Shown here: positions 14,801-21,285 of the stretch, in pieces
Numbering within the stretch: the stretch's first letter is position 1
Layout of the letters: each line of letters starts with the position of its first letter
Origin: Chloroflexota bacterium
Lineage (GTDB): Bacteria > Chloroflexota > Anaerolineae > Anaerolineales > Villigracilaceae
Direction: 5' to 3'
DNA length: 22,985 nt
Assembly: GCA_016191985.1 (NCBI GenBank)
Contig: JACPVB010000100.1
Span: 1-22,985, forward strand
Position numbers and translations under genes: made by a program
Notes under the pieces: generated by a model
The model's database searches: none
The model's input: only the letters and a program-made list of their open reading frames with translations
What the model was told of the DNA's origin: nothing

Positions 14801-16148
14801 AAAGTTAAGATTGCGCTCCATGCTTGAGTCGATGCGGCAATCAAAACCGACGGGGAAAATTTATAAAGCACGCAAGACGACGCGCATCTATCAACGCGAA
14901 GATCGAAACAGGATTTTGATTGTGCCTGATTTTTCTCCGTTCTGTTCGCCGCCCATTGTGCGTCCCTTCATGGATGCTGGCTACGATATTGTCTGGCTTC
15001 CGCCCGCGGACCGCGCATCGGTGGACGTTGGACTTAAATATACCAATAACGAAATTTGCTACCCCGGCATCATTACGGTGGGCGATTTGGTGAAGGCGCT
15101 GCAATCGGGGAATTATGATCTTTCAAAAACCGCGATCGGATTCTCCCAAACAGGCGGGCAATGCCGCGCGTCGAGTTACGTCGGCCTGATCAAGAAGGCG
15201 CTCATTGCGGCAGGGTTTGGGAGTGTGCCCGTGGTGGCGCTTTCCACAAATTTGCGCGCCTTGAACGAACAGCCGGGTTTTGAATTCAATGCAACGGCGT
15301 TCATGTACAAGGCCATCATCAGCATGGCCTTTACCGATGCACTTTCGGATATGTATTACTCCACTGTGATCCGCGAGACCGTAAAAGGAGAGACGCAGCG
15401 AGTCGCGGATCGATATCTCAATGAATTTATGGAGGGAAAAATTCCAACTGAGAAAAAAGCCTTGCTGCGCGCGTTGGAAAATGCTGTGGCAGATTTCAAC
15501 GCGATTGACGTGAACGAGAAACATTATCCCAAAACTGGAATTGTCGGTGAGATTTACGTCAAGTACAACGCATTTTCAAATAATCACGCGGCGCAGTGGT
15601 TGATGGACCAGGGCGTGGAAGTGGTAATGCCCGCGTTTTTGGAATTCTTCGCGGGTGGGATCATCCATGTTGATCAAAAAGTGAAGACCAACCTGGCGCG
15701 GCGCGATGTATTGTGGTTATTGTCCTTGTTGGGAAAGAAGATATTGCACGGCTATTTGAACGATGTGCACGATGTACTGAAGAAGTATCGGCGTTTTCAT
15801 CATCACACCCGGATCGAGGATATTGCAAAGAACGCGCAGGAGATCCTCAGCCTGAATCATCAATACGGTGAAGGTTGGCTGCTGGCAGGCGAGGTGGCCA
15901 CCTTTGTAAAAGATGGAATTCCAAATGTGCTGTGTTTGCAGCCGTTTGGCTGTATTGCCAATCACGTCATCGCCAAGGGCGCGGAGAAGAAGATGAAGGA
16001 AATGTATCCGCAATTGAATTTGCTCTTCCTGGATGCGGATGCGGGCATCAGTGAAGTAAATTTTTTCAATCGGATGCACTTCTTTGTCAACCATGCGAAG
16101 GAGGGGACTGGGGCGGTGGCCCGGCAAAACCCCGTGCATTTAAAGTGA
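11844..16148 (+). CDS. Giant acyl-CoA dehydratase activase-related protein (two BadF/HgdC ATPase domains + DUF2229 + HgdB-like C-terminus)
   Basis: 1434 residues from ATG 11844, which follows AGGAG by five bases; the frame is open 17 codons earlier but that part spans the operator. Two ASKHA ATPase domains are seen: residues 4-250 (LGIDIGSTTAKVVIL, DIGGEDAKMIF) and about 322-575 (LGVDSGSTTTKLVLI, DIGGQDMKAIF). Each has a cysteine pair 39 residues apart, Cys126/Cys165 and Cys451/Cys490, matching the two cysteines per subunit that hold the [4Fe-4S] cluster in the homodimeric Acidaminococcus activator. A CHGCENKC motif and a later GNRCEK follow near 640, then a DUF2229 region (about 683-1000) and an HgdB-like region (about 1022-1390). 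Homologous activators use ATP to push one electron into 2-hydroxyacyl-CoA or benzoyl-CoA-type enzymes; the partner and substrate here are unknown. A palindromic repeat is translated at about 588-605. It probably shares a TetR operator with the downstream efflux operon. Confidence 0.88.
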   Translation: MPDLRLGIDIGSTTAKVVILNGEKDVLFSSYRRHNAETLQTLQTMLSDAKEKLGDVKVDVLVTGSAGMGVCERFNLPFIQEVVASAEVVRQLYPQVKTLIDIGGEDAKMIFFKDAAMPDIRMNGSCAGGTGAFIDEMSSLLNVPISELDALASRHTTIYPMASRCGVFAKTDLQNLLSRDIPREDISASVFHAVVLQTLTTLARGYSPKPLILFCGGPLTFLPALKKSFMEVLRLTADDVLDVDNAQFLPAIGAALATSSTRRAYTFTSLMEQLNSEQGHATANQNRLPALFKDQADYRNWEAARMRHRIERVDIARLDGKNLFLGVDSGSTTTKLVLIDERGRVAFEYYVNNKGDAIHAVQQGLAEVHQRFAEHGKTPHITRSMVTGYGEDLIRAAFGLDEGMVETLAHFRAAKAFDKDVSFIMDIGGQDMKAIFVKDGFIQDIKINEACSSGCGSFIESFARNMGYTAADFAKEATRGESPCDLGTRCTVFMNSKVKQSLREGASINDISAGLAYSVIKNALHKVLKVTDIDSLGEHIVVQGGTFRNPAVQKALEHLLGREVICPDMAELMGAYGAALTARDQLSGADFSRHSVGSTNPQGLVVTTKVVGNYAKKTIHCHGCENKCAVTKMTFPNGNIFYSGNRCEKIYSNGGKAERRGVNLPAIKYDLLFDRKTVPDSTPRLVVGIPRVLNQFENFPFWNTLLVESGIKVQLSSPSSNALFQKGTGHIMSDNLCFPGKLVSGHIMNLIEMGVDRIFFPMVFYEESGFSDAANSFNCPVVSGYADVVRNVINPEGKYKIQLDMPPVNFKDKKLLRKTCLEYLASLGVPHGAAVRALDKAQESQKQFKGQVRGVAAEILENAKEEGRPVILLMGRPYHIDPLINHKIPDILINFGLDVITEDSVPLEEGQTLDNRHVMTQWEYLNRYFHAARWAGKQDNMEVVQLNSFGCGPDPFILDEVSAILGEYGKSPTVIRIDEIESVGSTKLRLRSMLESMRQSKPTGKIYKARKTTRIYQREDRNRILIVPDFSPFCSPPIVRPFMDAGYDIVWLPPADRASVDVGLKYTNNEICYPGIITVGDLVKALQSGNYDLSKTAIGFSQTGGQCRASSYVGLIKKALIAAGFGSVPVVALSTNLRALNEQPGFEFNATAFMYKAIISMAFTDALSDMYYSTVIRETVKGETQRVADRYLNEFMEGKIPTEKKALLRALENAVADFNAIDVNEKHYPKTGIVGEIYVKYNAFSNNHAAQWLMDQGVEVVMPAFLEFFAGGIIHVDQKVKTNLARRDVLWLLSLLGKKILHGYLNDVHDVLKKYRRFHHHTRIEDIAKNAQEILSLNHQYGEGWLLAGEVATFVKDGIPNVLCLQPFGCIANHVIAKGAEKKMKEMYPQLNLLFLDADAGISEVNFFNRMHFFVNHAKEGTGAVARQNPVHLK
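13608..13657. repeat. Palindromic repeat read in frame inside the activase gene
   Basis: GCCGACTttAGTCGGC (13608-13623) has perfect 7-bp arms and the same core as the two hairpins at 7281-7326. A second hairpin-like stretch, ACTAACCCACAGGGCTTAGT (13638-13657), follows 14 bases later. Together they encode roughly ADFSRHSVGSTNPQGLV, between the second ATPase domain (ending AYGAALTARDQ) and the Cys-rich segment. The frame is kept, so the element acts as a translated linker. Confidence 0.6.
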
Positions 16149-16158
16149 CTTTTTTATC

Positions 16159-16205
16159 TTGACAAAAAACCTCCCATTCGCTTAGAATAAAAACGAACGT
16201 TCGTT
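16159..16205 (+). promoter_or_regulatory. tetR-efflux operon promoter with perfect palindromic operator
   Basis: TTGACA (16159-16164), an 18-base spacer and TAGAAT (16183-16188) form the promoter. AACGAACGTTCGTT (16192-16205) is a perfect 14-bp palindrome over the expected start site. The tetR ATG is at 16223 with GGAGA just ahead. This is a typical autoregulated TetR arrangement. Confidence 0.8.
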
Positions 16206-16222
16206 CATTTTCTGGAGAACCC

Positions 16223-16834
16223 ATGACTGACGAAGTACTACAAACCAAAGGCGAACGCACGCGCCTGCAAATCGAGGACGCGGCCATTGAACTGTTCATG
16301 GAGCAGGGCTACCATGCCACCTCCATGCGCCAGATTGCGGAACGCGCCGAACTGGCATTGGGTGGTATTTACAACCACTTCAAAAGCAAGGATGAGCTAT
16401 TTGAAGCCATCATTGTGGATAAGCACCCCTATCGAAAAATCCTGCCCATGATTATTGCGGCGGAAGGGGAGACGATGGAGGAATTCCTCAGCAATGCCGC
16501 GCATGTGGTCATTACCGAGTTAACTTCCCAGCAATACTATGTCAAATTGATGTTGATCGAGATCGTGGAATTCAACGGCACTCACGGGGCGTCGCTTATC
16601 AAGGAAATTGCGCCCAAGATACTGCCTGTTTTTGAACAGTTTGTGAAAACAAGAAAGAATCTGCGCGTCACCCATCCCGCCGTTCTGATGCGCTCCTTTA
16701 TCGGCATGGTTCTTTCCTACATGATCACAGACATGATCATTGCCAATTCCGTCCTCAGTAAAGTTATGCCAAAAAATATTGTGGATGCCTATGTTGATAT
16801 TTACATGCACGGCATCATAAAGGAGACCGCATGA
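16223..16834 (+). CDS. TetR/AcrR-family transcriptional regulator
   Basis: 203 residues, the usual TetR length. The N-terminal HTH is clear: RLQIEDAAIELFMEQGYHATSMRQIAERAELALGGIYNHFKSKDELF (about residues 11-57 in three helices), with the classic GxxYxHFxxKxxL ending. The C-terminal 140 residues are helical and hydrophobic, as expected for ligand binding and dimerisation, and the ligand cannot be read from them. The ATG at 16223 follows GGAGA by four bases. It is the first gene of a seven-gene operon, and its stop overlaps the permease start (ATGA, 16831-16834). It probably represses itself and the exporter through the palindrome at 16192-16205, and the activase gene through the matching site at 11807-11820. 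It is analogous in context to E. coli CecR (YbiH) with ybhGFSR. Confidence 0.92.
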   Translation: MTDEVLQTKGERTRLQIEDAAIELFMEQGYHATSMRQIAERAELALGGIYNHFKSKDELFEAIIVDKHPYRKILPMIIAAEGETMEEFLSNAAHVVITELTSQQYYVKLMLIEIVEFNGTHGASLIKEIAPKILPVFEQFVKTRKNLRVTHPAVLMRSFIGMVLSYMITDMIIANSVLSKVMPKNIVDAYVDIYMHGIIKETA

Positions 16835-17958
16835 ACTCACGCTTAATGTCCATCATCCGCAAGGAATTTATTCAAATTTTTCGCGACACGCGCACGCTGA
16901 TCATGATCCTGGTCATCCCGATCATGCAGCTGTTCCTGCTCGGGTATTCGGCCACCAACGATGTACGCAACATTCCGCTGGCTGTGTTGGACCGGAGCCG
17001 CAGCCCCGAATCGCGTGCCCTGTTGGATTCCTACCGTGCCGCCGATTATTTTCGGATTGCGTATACGGTCGACTCTGAGGCGGATATCGAAGCCTTGATC
17101 TCTGCCGGCGATGCGCGCGCAGCGGTCATCATCCCGCCGGACTATGCTCAGAATCTGAGCGCTGGAAATGCCCGGGTCGCCTTCATTCTCGACGGCTCCG
17201 ACCCGACCAGCGCCTCCACCGCGCTTTCAGCTGCACAACTGATCAGCCAGGCACATGCCACCGAATTGCTGACGGAGCGGTTCGCACGCACAGGGTCGAA
17301 TCTTCGAGTACGGCCACCCGTCGAAGTCCGCACCACGGTTTGGTACAACCCCGACCTGATTAGTGCGCACTTCATGATACCCGGCGTGATCGGCATGATC
17401 CTATATGCGATTGCCGCCATTCTAACTGCCACATCCGTTGTCCGCGAGCGGGAGCGTGGGACTATTGAACAACTGATTGTTACCCCCATCCGCCCGTGGG
17501 AATTGATCGTCGGCAAGTTGATGCCGTATGTCATCCTTGGCTTTTTTAATACCATCGAGGTGCTGGCCGTTGGTCACTGGTGGTTTGGAATGCCCATCCG
17601 CGGCGACCTCGGCTTGATCATCGTCCTCTCCATTGTCTTCCTCACTACTGGTCTCGGCATCGGCTTGTTTGCATCCACCATCGCCAATACCCAGCAGGAA
17701 GCCATGCTCACGGTTTGGATGACCCTCCTGCCGAGTATTTTCCTTTCAGGCTTTTTCTTTCCATTAGAAGCCATGCCCACGTTTCTGAGATGGCTTTCCT
17801 ATCTCATGCCTCTGCGTTACTACCTCGTCATCATCCGCTCGCTTCTGCTCAAGGGTGTCAGCCTTGACATGATCCAAACCGATGTGTTGGCCATGTCCCT
17901 TTTTGCGGTCGGTATCATGACCGCCGCCGCCCTGCGCTTCCGCAAGCGACTCGATTAA
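16831..17958 (+). CDS. ABC-2 type transporter permease (YbhR/YbhS-like)
   Basis: 375 residues. An N-terminal amphipathic segment (IIRKEFIQIFRDTRTL) leads to the first membrane helix (about 22-40). A large extracytoplasmic domain follows (about 45-175), then five helices. The family mark ERERGTIEQLIVTPIRPWEL sits in the cytoplasmic coupling region after the second helix. The length and layout match the permeases of the YbhS/YbhR drug-export group. It is the only permease of the operon, so the channel is either a homodimer or uses a partner encoded elsewhere. It overlaps tetR by 4 bases and lies 26 bases ahead of the adaptor gene. Substrates are unknown; drugs, dyes or lipids are usual for the group. 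Confidence 0.9.
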   Translation: MNSRLMSIIRKEFIQIFRDTRTLIMILVIPIMQLFLLGYSATNDVRNIPLAVLDRSRSPESRALLDSYRAADYFRIAYTVDSEADIEALISAGDARAAVIIPPDYAQNLSAGNARVAFILDGSDPTSASTALSAAQLISQAHATELLTERFARTGSNLRVRPPVEVRTTVWYNPDLISAHFMIPGVIGMILYAIAAILTATSVVRERERGTIEQLIVTPIRPWELIVGKLMPYVILGFFNTIEVLAVGHWWFGMPIRGDLGLIIVLSIVFLTTGLGIGLFASTIANTQQEAMLTVWMTLLPSIFLSGFFFPLEAMPTFLRWLSYLMPLRYYLVIIRSLLLKGVSLDMIQTDVLAMSLFAVGIMTAAALRFRKRLD

Positions 17959-17984
17959 TTCCAGAATTTTAAAGGAGATTCCCC

Positions 17985-19292
17985 ATGAACCACAGACGCC
18001 CCCCGCTTCCCGCAATCATCATTGTTGCGTTGCTCGTGATCGTGAGCGCGTACTTCATCATCACACAAGCCGCAGGCGATGAAAACGGCGCCTTAACCGC
18101 ATCAGGTACGATCGAAGCGACTCAAGTCAACATTGCGCCCGAACTCGCCGGTAGGGTGACCGAAGTCCTCGTTGACGAAGGTCAATCTGTTTCGACGAAT
18201 AACCCGCTTCTTCACCTGGACCCAAGCCTGCTGACTGCCCAACGGGCCGTTGCCTCCGCCGCAGCGGATTCTGCCACCGCCGCCCTGGCATCCGCTCAGT
18301 CCAAATATGACCAAACCCTCGAAGCCGCTCTTGCCGCCCAATCCACGCAGCGCTCCAAAGATTGGCAAACTTCCGCCCCCAGCGAATTCGACCAACCCAA
18401 CTGGTACATCGAACAAGATGCGCAAATCGCCGCCGCTCAAACCGAATTGGATGCTGCCCAAACCGCCGTTGACGATGCGCTGACGAATCTTGAAAAAGTA
18501 GTCACTCGCCTCGATGTTACCGACTACATTGATGCAGAAACACGCCTTGCCGAAGCCCGCGCTGCTTTCGTCATCGCAGAGCAGGTCAAGGATCAGGCTA
18601 CTGATGCGGCTGACAACGGAGGATTGCTGGATGCTGCGCAGGATTACTATGATGACGCTCTCACCGAACTCGACGACGCGGAGGAAGCCTACAACGACCT
18701 TCTCGATACTGAAGCCGTCGAGGATGTCGAGTATGCGCGTGGACGAGTTCTCGTTGCCCAGCAGCGTTACGATTCTGCCTATGCCCGCCTGCTGACTTTG
18801 CAAACGGGAGAAGCGTCCCCATCCGTGATCGCCGCCGCGAAGGCATTGGATCAGGCGAAGACCGCACTCTCGCAAGCAGAAGCAAACCTCAGTTTGCTTG
18901 ATGCGCAGATTGCCAAACTCGTCGTCAACGCCCCGATGGATGGAGTCATCCTGGCTCGTAATGTGGAGCCTGGTGAATTCATCCAGCCCGGTGGAATCGC
19001 GCTCACCATGGCCGATCTCTCCAAACTCACCATCACTGTTTATATCCCCGAAGACCGTTATGGTTTGATCTCGGTCGGCCAAACCGCCGAGGTTAGCGTG
19101 GACTCATTCCCTGGCGTCACCTTCACTGCCACCGTTGTGCATATCGCCGACCAGGCCGAATTCACGCCACGCAACGTCCAAACTGTGGAAGGACGCAGTT
19201 CCACCGTCTTTGCCGTCAAGCTGAGCGTGCAAGACCCTGAAGGCATGTTGAAGATCGGCATGCCCGCGGATGTGGTTTTTGTTAGTGAATAG
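17985..19292 (+). CDS. HlyD-family membrane fusion/adaptor protein
   Basis: 435 residues; ATG 17985 follows AAAGGAG by about seven bases. One N-terminal membrane anchor (AIIIVALLVIVSAYFII, about residues 6-25). The first lipoyl half is GTIEATQVNIAPELAGRVTEV and onward (about 38-75), followed by a long Ala/Asp/Glu-rich coiled coil (about 80-305) and then the second lipoyl half and beta-barrel starting at VNAPMDGVILARNVEPGEF. The coiled coil is long for the family, with repeated Ala-Gln and Asp-Glu heptad-like stretches. It would link the ABC pump to an outer component or to substrate at the cell surface. No outer-membrane channel gene is nearby, which fits a single-membrane cell envelope as proposed for many Chloroflexota. 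Fourth-gene spacing is 56 bases. Confidence 0.9.
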   Translation: MNHRRPPLPAIIIVALLVIVSAYFIITQAAGDENGALTASGTIEATQVNIAPELAGRVTEVLVDEGQSVSTNNPLLHLDPSLLTAQRAVASAAADSATAALASAQSKYDQTLEAALAAQSTQRSKDWQTSAPSEFDQPNWYIEQDAQIAAAQTELDAAQTAVDDALTNLEKVVTRLDVTDYIDAETRLAEARAAFVIAEQVKDQATDAADNGGLLDAAQDYYDDALTELDDAEEAYNDLLDTEAVEDVEYARGRVLVAQQRYDSAYARLLTLQTGEASPSVIAAAKALDQAKTALSQAEANLSLLDAQIAKLVVNAPMDGVILARNVEPGEFIQPGGIALTMADLSKLTITVYIPEDRYGLISVGQTAEVSVDSFPGVTFTATVVHIADQAEFTPRNVQTVEGRSSTVFAVKLSVQDPEGMLKIGMPADVVFVSE

Positions 19293-19348
19293 TGCGTCGT
19301 GAATAGCGGTGGTCGTATCGAGACCACACCCGATGAAAGGAGTGTGCC

Positions 19349-19828
19349 ATGAATCCAGTTTCATTTGATTGGTCAAAGATGAAGAACATTCAAAAGATTC
19401 ATCGTGTGCTGTACGCCATCGGGCTGGGACCGCTCATCGGCAGGATCATCCTCCTTTTGACCACCACAGGCCGAAGGTCCGGGTTGAAGCGGGTGACTCC
19501 TCTTCAATATGAACGGATCGGCGAGGATTACTACGTCGGTGCGGCGCGCGGAGTCAAAGCGGATTGGGTGCGAAACATCCAGTCGTTGCCGCAGGTCGAA
19601 GTCCGCGTGGGTTCGAGGCGCTTTCAATGCACCGCCGAAGTTGTAACGGACCTGTCGAAGTTTGCCGATTTTTTGGAAGTGCGACTCCAGCGGCATCCAC
19701 GCATGGTTGGGTTGATTATGGAAAAAGCGCATGGCCTGCCCAGGCGTCCCAGCCGCGCACAACTGGAAGAATTGGGACGAACCGAAGCGTTCGTAATTTT
19801 GCACCCGAAACCATTTAGCGAGAATTGA
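19349..19828 (+). CDS. Nitroreductase/deazaflavin (F420)-dependent oxidoreductase, DDN family
   Basis: 159 residues; ATG 19349 follows AAAGGAG by six bases. The split beta-barrel FDOR fold is indicated by LTTTGRRSGLKRVTPLQY (about 37-54), then DYYVGAARGVKADWVRNIQ, the region that in DDN-type proteins contacts the deazaflavin phosphate and ring, then PQVEVRVGSRRF. Members reduce quinones, nitro compounds or unsaturated bonds with F420H2; some relatives bind flavin, heme or fatty acids. Its place inside an efflux operon suggests it modifies the exported or inducing compound, which is inference. Its stop is one base from the next ATG, so it is translationally linked to ABC ATPase 1. Cofactor use cannot be proved from sequence alone. 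Confidence 0.85.
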   Translation: MNPVSFDWSKMKNIQKIHRVLYAIGLGPLIGRIILLLTTTGRRSGLKRVTPLQYERIGEDYYVGAARGVKADWVRNIQSLPQVEVRVGSRRFQCTAEVVTDLSKFADFLEVRLQRHPRMVGLIMEKAHGLPRRPSRAQLEELGRTEAFVILHPKPFSEN

Positions 19829-19829
19829 A

Positions 19830-20834
19830 ATGACGAATTATCTTGTTCAGGCAACTGGCTTACAAAAACATTTTGGCAATACCCGCGCGGTGGAAGGTGT
19901 TTCACTAAACGTTAAGGAAGGCGAGATCTACGGACTCGTCGGCTCCGATGGAGCGGGGAAGACGACGACCATACGCCTGCTTGTGGGCGCGCTTTTGCCA
20001 GATGCCGGTGAGGTTGAAATTTGCGGCTACAACATCTTGAAGCAAACCGAACAGGCGCGTTCCACCATCGGGTATTTGTCGCAGCGGTTTTCCATGTACG
20101 AAGAACTGACCGTGCTGGAGAACATCCGCTTTTTTGCCGAAGTGCGCGGACTTTCATCAACCGAATGGCTGCCGCGTTCGATGGAAATTCTCGAATTCGT
20201 CGGGCTGGACAAGTTCAAAGACCGTCCCGCCGGCCAACTCTCCGGTGGTATGAGACAGAAACTTGGGCTGGCTTCCGCGCTTGTCACCCGCCCGCGCCTG
20301 CTCCTGCTCGATGAACCCACCACAGGCGTCGACCCTGTAACCCGACAGGACTTCTGGCAACTTGTCATCAAGCTGGTTGCACAACCTGCCCTAAACTCGT
20401 CACCTGCCACTCATAACTCGCAACCCGAAGGCGTCTCCGTCATCATCTCCACACCCTACATGGATGAAGCCTCGCGCTGTCATCGCGTGGGATTCATGAA
20501 GAGCGGCAGGATCATCGCCGAGGATACGCCCACAAATTTGCGTTCACGTCTCAACGGGCGCATCCTTGAATTACGAGGCTCGCCTTTGGATATTCTTCGT
20601 CACATTGCGCACCAGAACGAATACGTGGAAGATGTGCAGGCTTTCGGCGACAGGCTTCATATCCGCGTTCAGGAAGGCCGCGCAAAGGACGTACTCGGCA
20701 GGTTGAAATCCGATATAGAAAGCGTAGGCGGGCACGTGGATGAACTCCGCTCTGCGCCGCCCGTGCTCGAAGACGTGTTCATTGCCCTGTCTGACCACGA
20801 ATATGCAAGCGCGCCCCATCCCTTGAAAACTTGA
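19830..20834 (+). CDS. ABC transporter ATPase 1 (YbhF N-terminal-half-like, degenerate H-loop)
   Basis: 334 residues. Walker A GSDGAGKTT (38-46; Asp where most have Asn), Q-loop YLSQRF, signature LSGGM (137-141), and Walker B LLLLDEPTTG with catalytic Glu162. The H-loop histidine is replaced by Pro209 (STPYMDEA), as in other degenerate half-sites. The family C-terminal extension for drug-export ATPases (about 240-334) is present. Between the D-loop helix and the H-loop strand is an extra segment, AQPALNSSPATHNSQPEG (about 183-200), which ABC ATPase 2 lacks; it is encoded by a degenerate direct repeat (20384-20421). It likely pairs with ABC ATPase 2 and powers the permease. The start has no strong ribosome site and probably relies on coupling to the preceding gene. 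Confidence 0.9.
   Translation: MTNYLVQATGLQKHFGNTRAVEGVSLNVKEGEIYGLVGSDGAGKTTTIRLLVGALLPDAGEVEICGYNILKQTEQARSTIGYLSQRFSMYEELTVLENIRFFAEVRGLSSTEWLPRSMEILEFVGLDKFKDRPAGQLSGGMRQKLGLASALVTRPRLLLLDEPTTGVDPVTRQDFWQLVIKLVAQPALNSSPATHNSQPEGVSVIISTPYMDEASRCHRVGFMKSGRIIAEDTPTNLRSRLNGRILELRGSPLDILRHIAHQNEYVEDVQAFGDRLHIRVQEGRAKDVLGRLKSDIESVGGHVDELRSAPPVLEDVFIALSDHEYASAPHPLKT
20384..20421. repeat. Degenerate direct repeat read in frame inside ABC ATPase 1
   Basis: Two units of 18 and 20 bases (20384-20401 and 20402-20421), both starting ACCTGCC and containing AACTCG, are adjacent. They encode a low-complexity Pro/Ser/Asn segment absent from the paralogue. The wording is like the degenerate short repeats in the spacers of this window, so it may be a spacer repeat captured by the gene. 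Confidence 0.5.
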
Positions 20835-20847
20835 AAGGAGCATTCCC

Positions 20848-21285
20848 ATGATTAACCTCGATTTAGGTGTATTGATTGACCGCCCCGTAAAGGATGTCTT
20901 TGCATTTGTAGCCGACCCCAATAACATGTCGAAATGGAATTCCGCCGTTGTCAGCCTGGAGCAGATCACCCCCGGCGCGGTAAGTGTTGGCACAAAATTC
21001 AAGAGCGTTGGTGAAATGATGGGACGCCGCATCGAAGGCGAGATGCAGGTCATCGCTTTCGAGCCAGATACCAAATGCGGTTTTCAAGTGAATGCAGGGC
21101 CGATGCAGGTCAACCTAATAATGATCTTTAAAACCGTAGGCACAGGCACAAAGGTCAGCCTGAATGCCCAAGGCAACCCTGCGGGATTTTTCAAACTGGC
21201 TGAAGGTGTGATGGCAGGGCGTGTCAAATCCATGATGGAAGAAAACCTGGCCCGCCTGAAATCATCGCTGGAAAAGAGAGCATAA
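20848..21285 (+). CDS. SRPBCC-family protein (START/Bet v1-like, polyketide cyclase/CoxG type)
   Basis: 145 residues; ATG 20848 follows AAAGGAG by about seven bases. The start LGVLIDRPVKDVFAFVADPNNMSKW is the standard SRPBCC opening (first strand, helix, then the P..M..W stretch), and VSVGTKFKSVGEMMGRRIEGE continues the beta sheet. The C-terminal helix (AEGVMAGRVKSMMEENLARLKSSL) closes the cavity. Such proteins bind hydrophobic ligands, and the function of this one is unknown. It sits between the two ATPase genes of the exporter, with 13 bases before it and none after it (TAA directly followed by the next ATG), so it may bind the exported compound. No enzyme residues can be assigned. Confidence 0.85.
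   Translation: MINLDLGVLIDRPVKDVFAFVADPNNMSKWNSAVVSLEQITPGAVSVGTKFKSVGEMMGRRIEGEMQVIAFEPDTKCGFQVNAGPMQVNLIMIFKTVGTGTKVSLNAQGNPAGFFKLAEGVMAGRVKSMMEENLARLKSSLEKRA

Noticed and set aside
18102..19082. Long antisense open frame (326 codons, minus strand) opposite the HlyD gene
   Set aside because: It mirrors the Ala/Asp-rich codon pattern of a clear HlyD coding sequence, has no ribosome site and no recognisable domain. It is a shadow frame.
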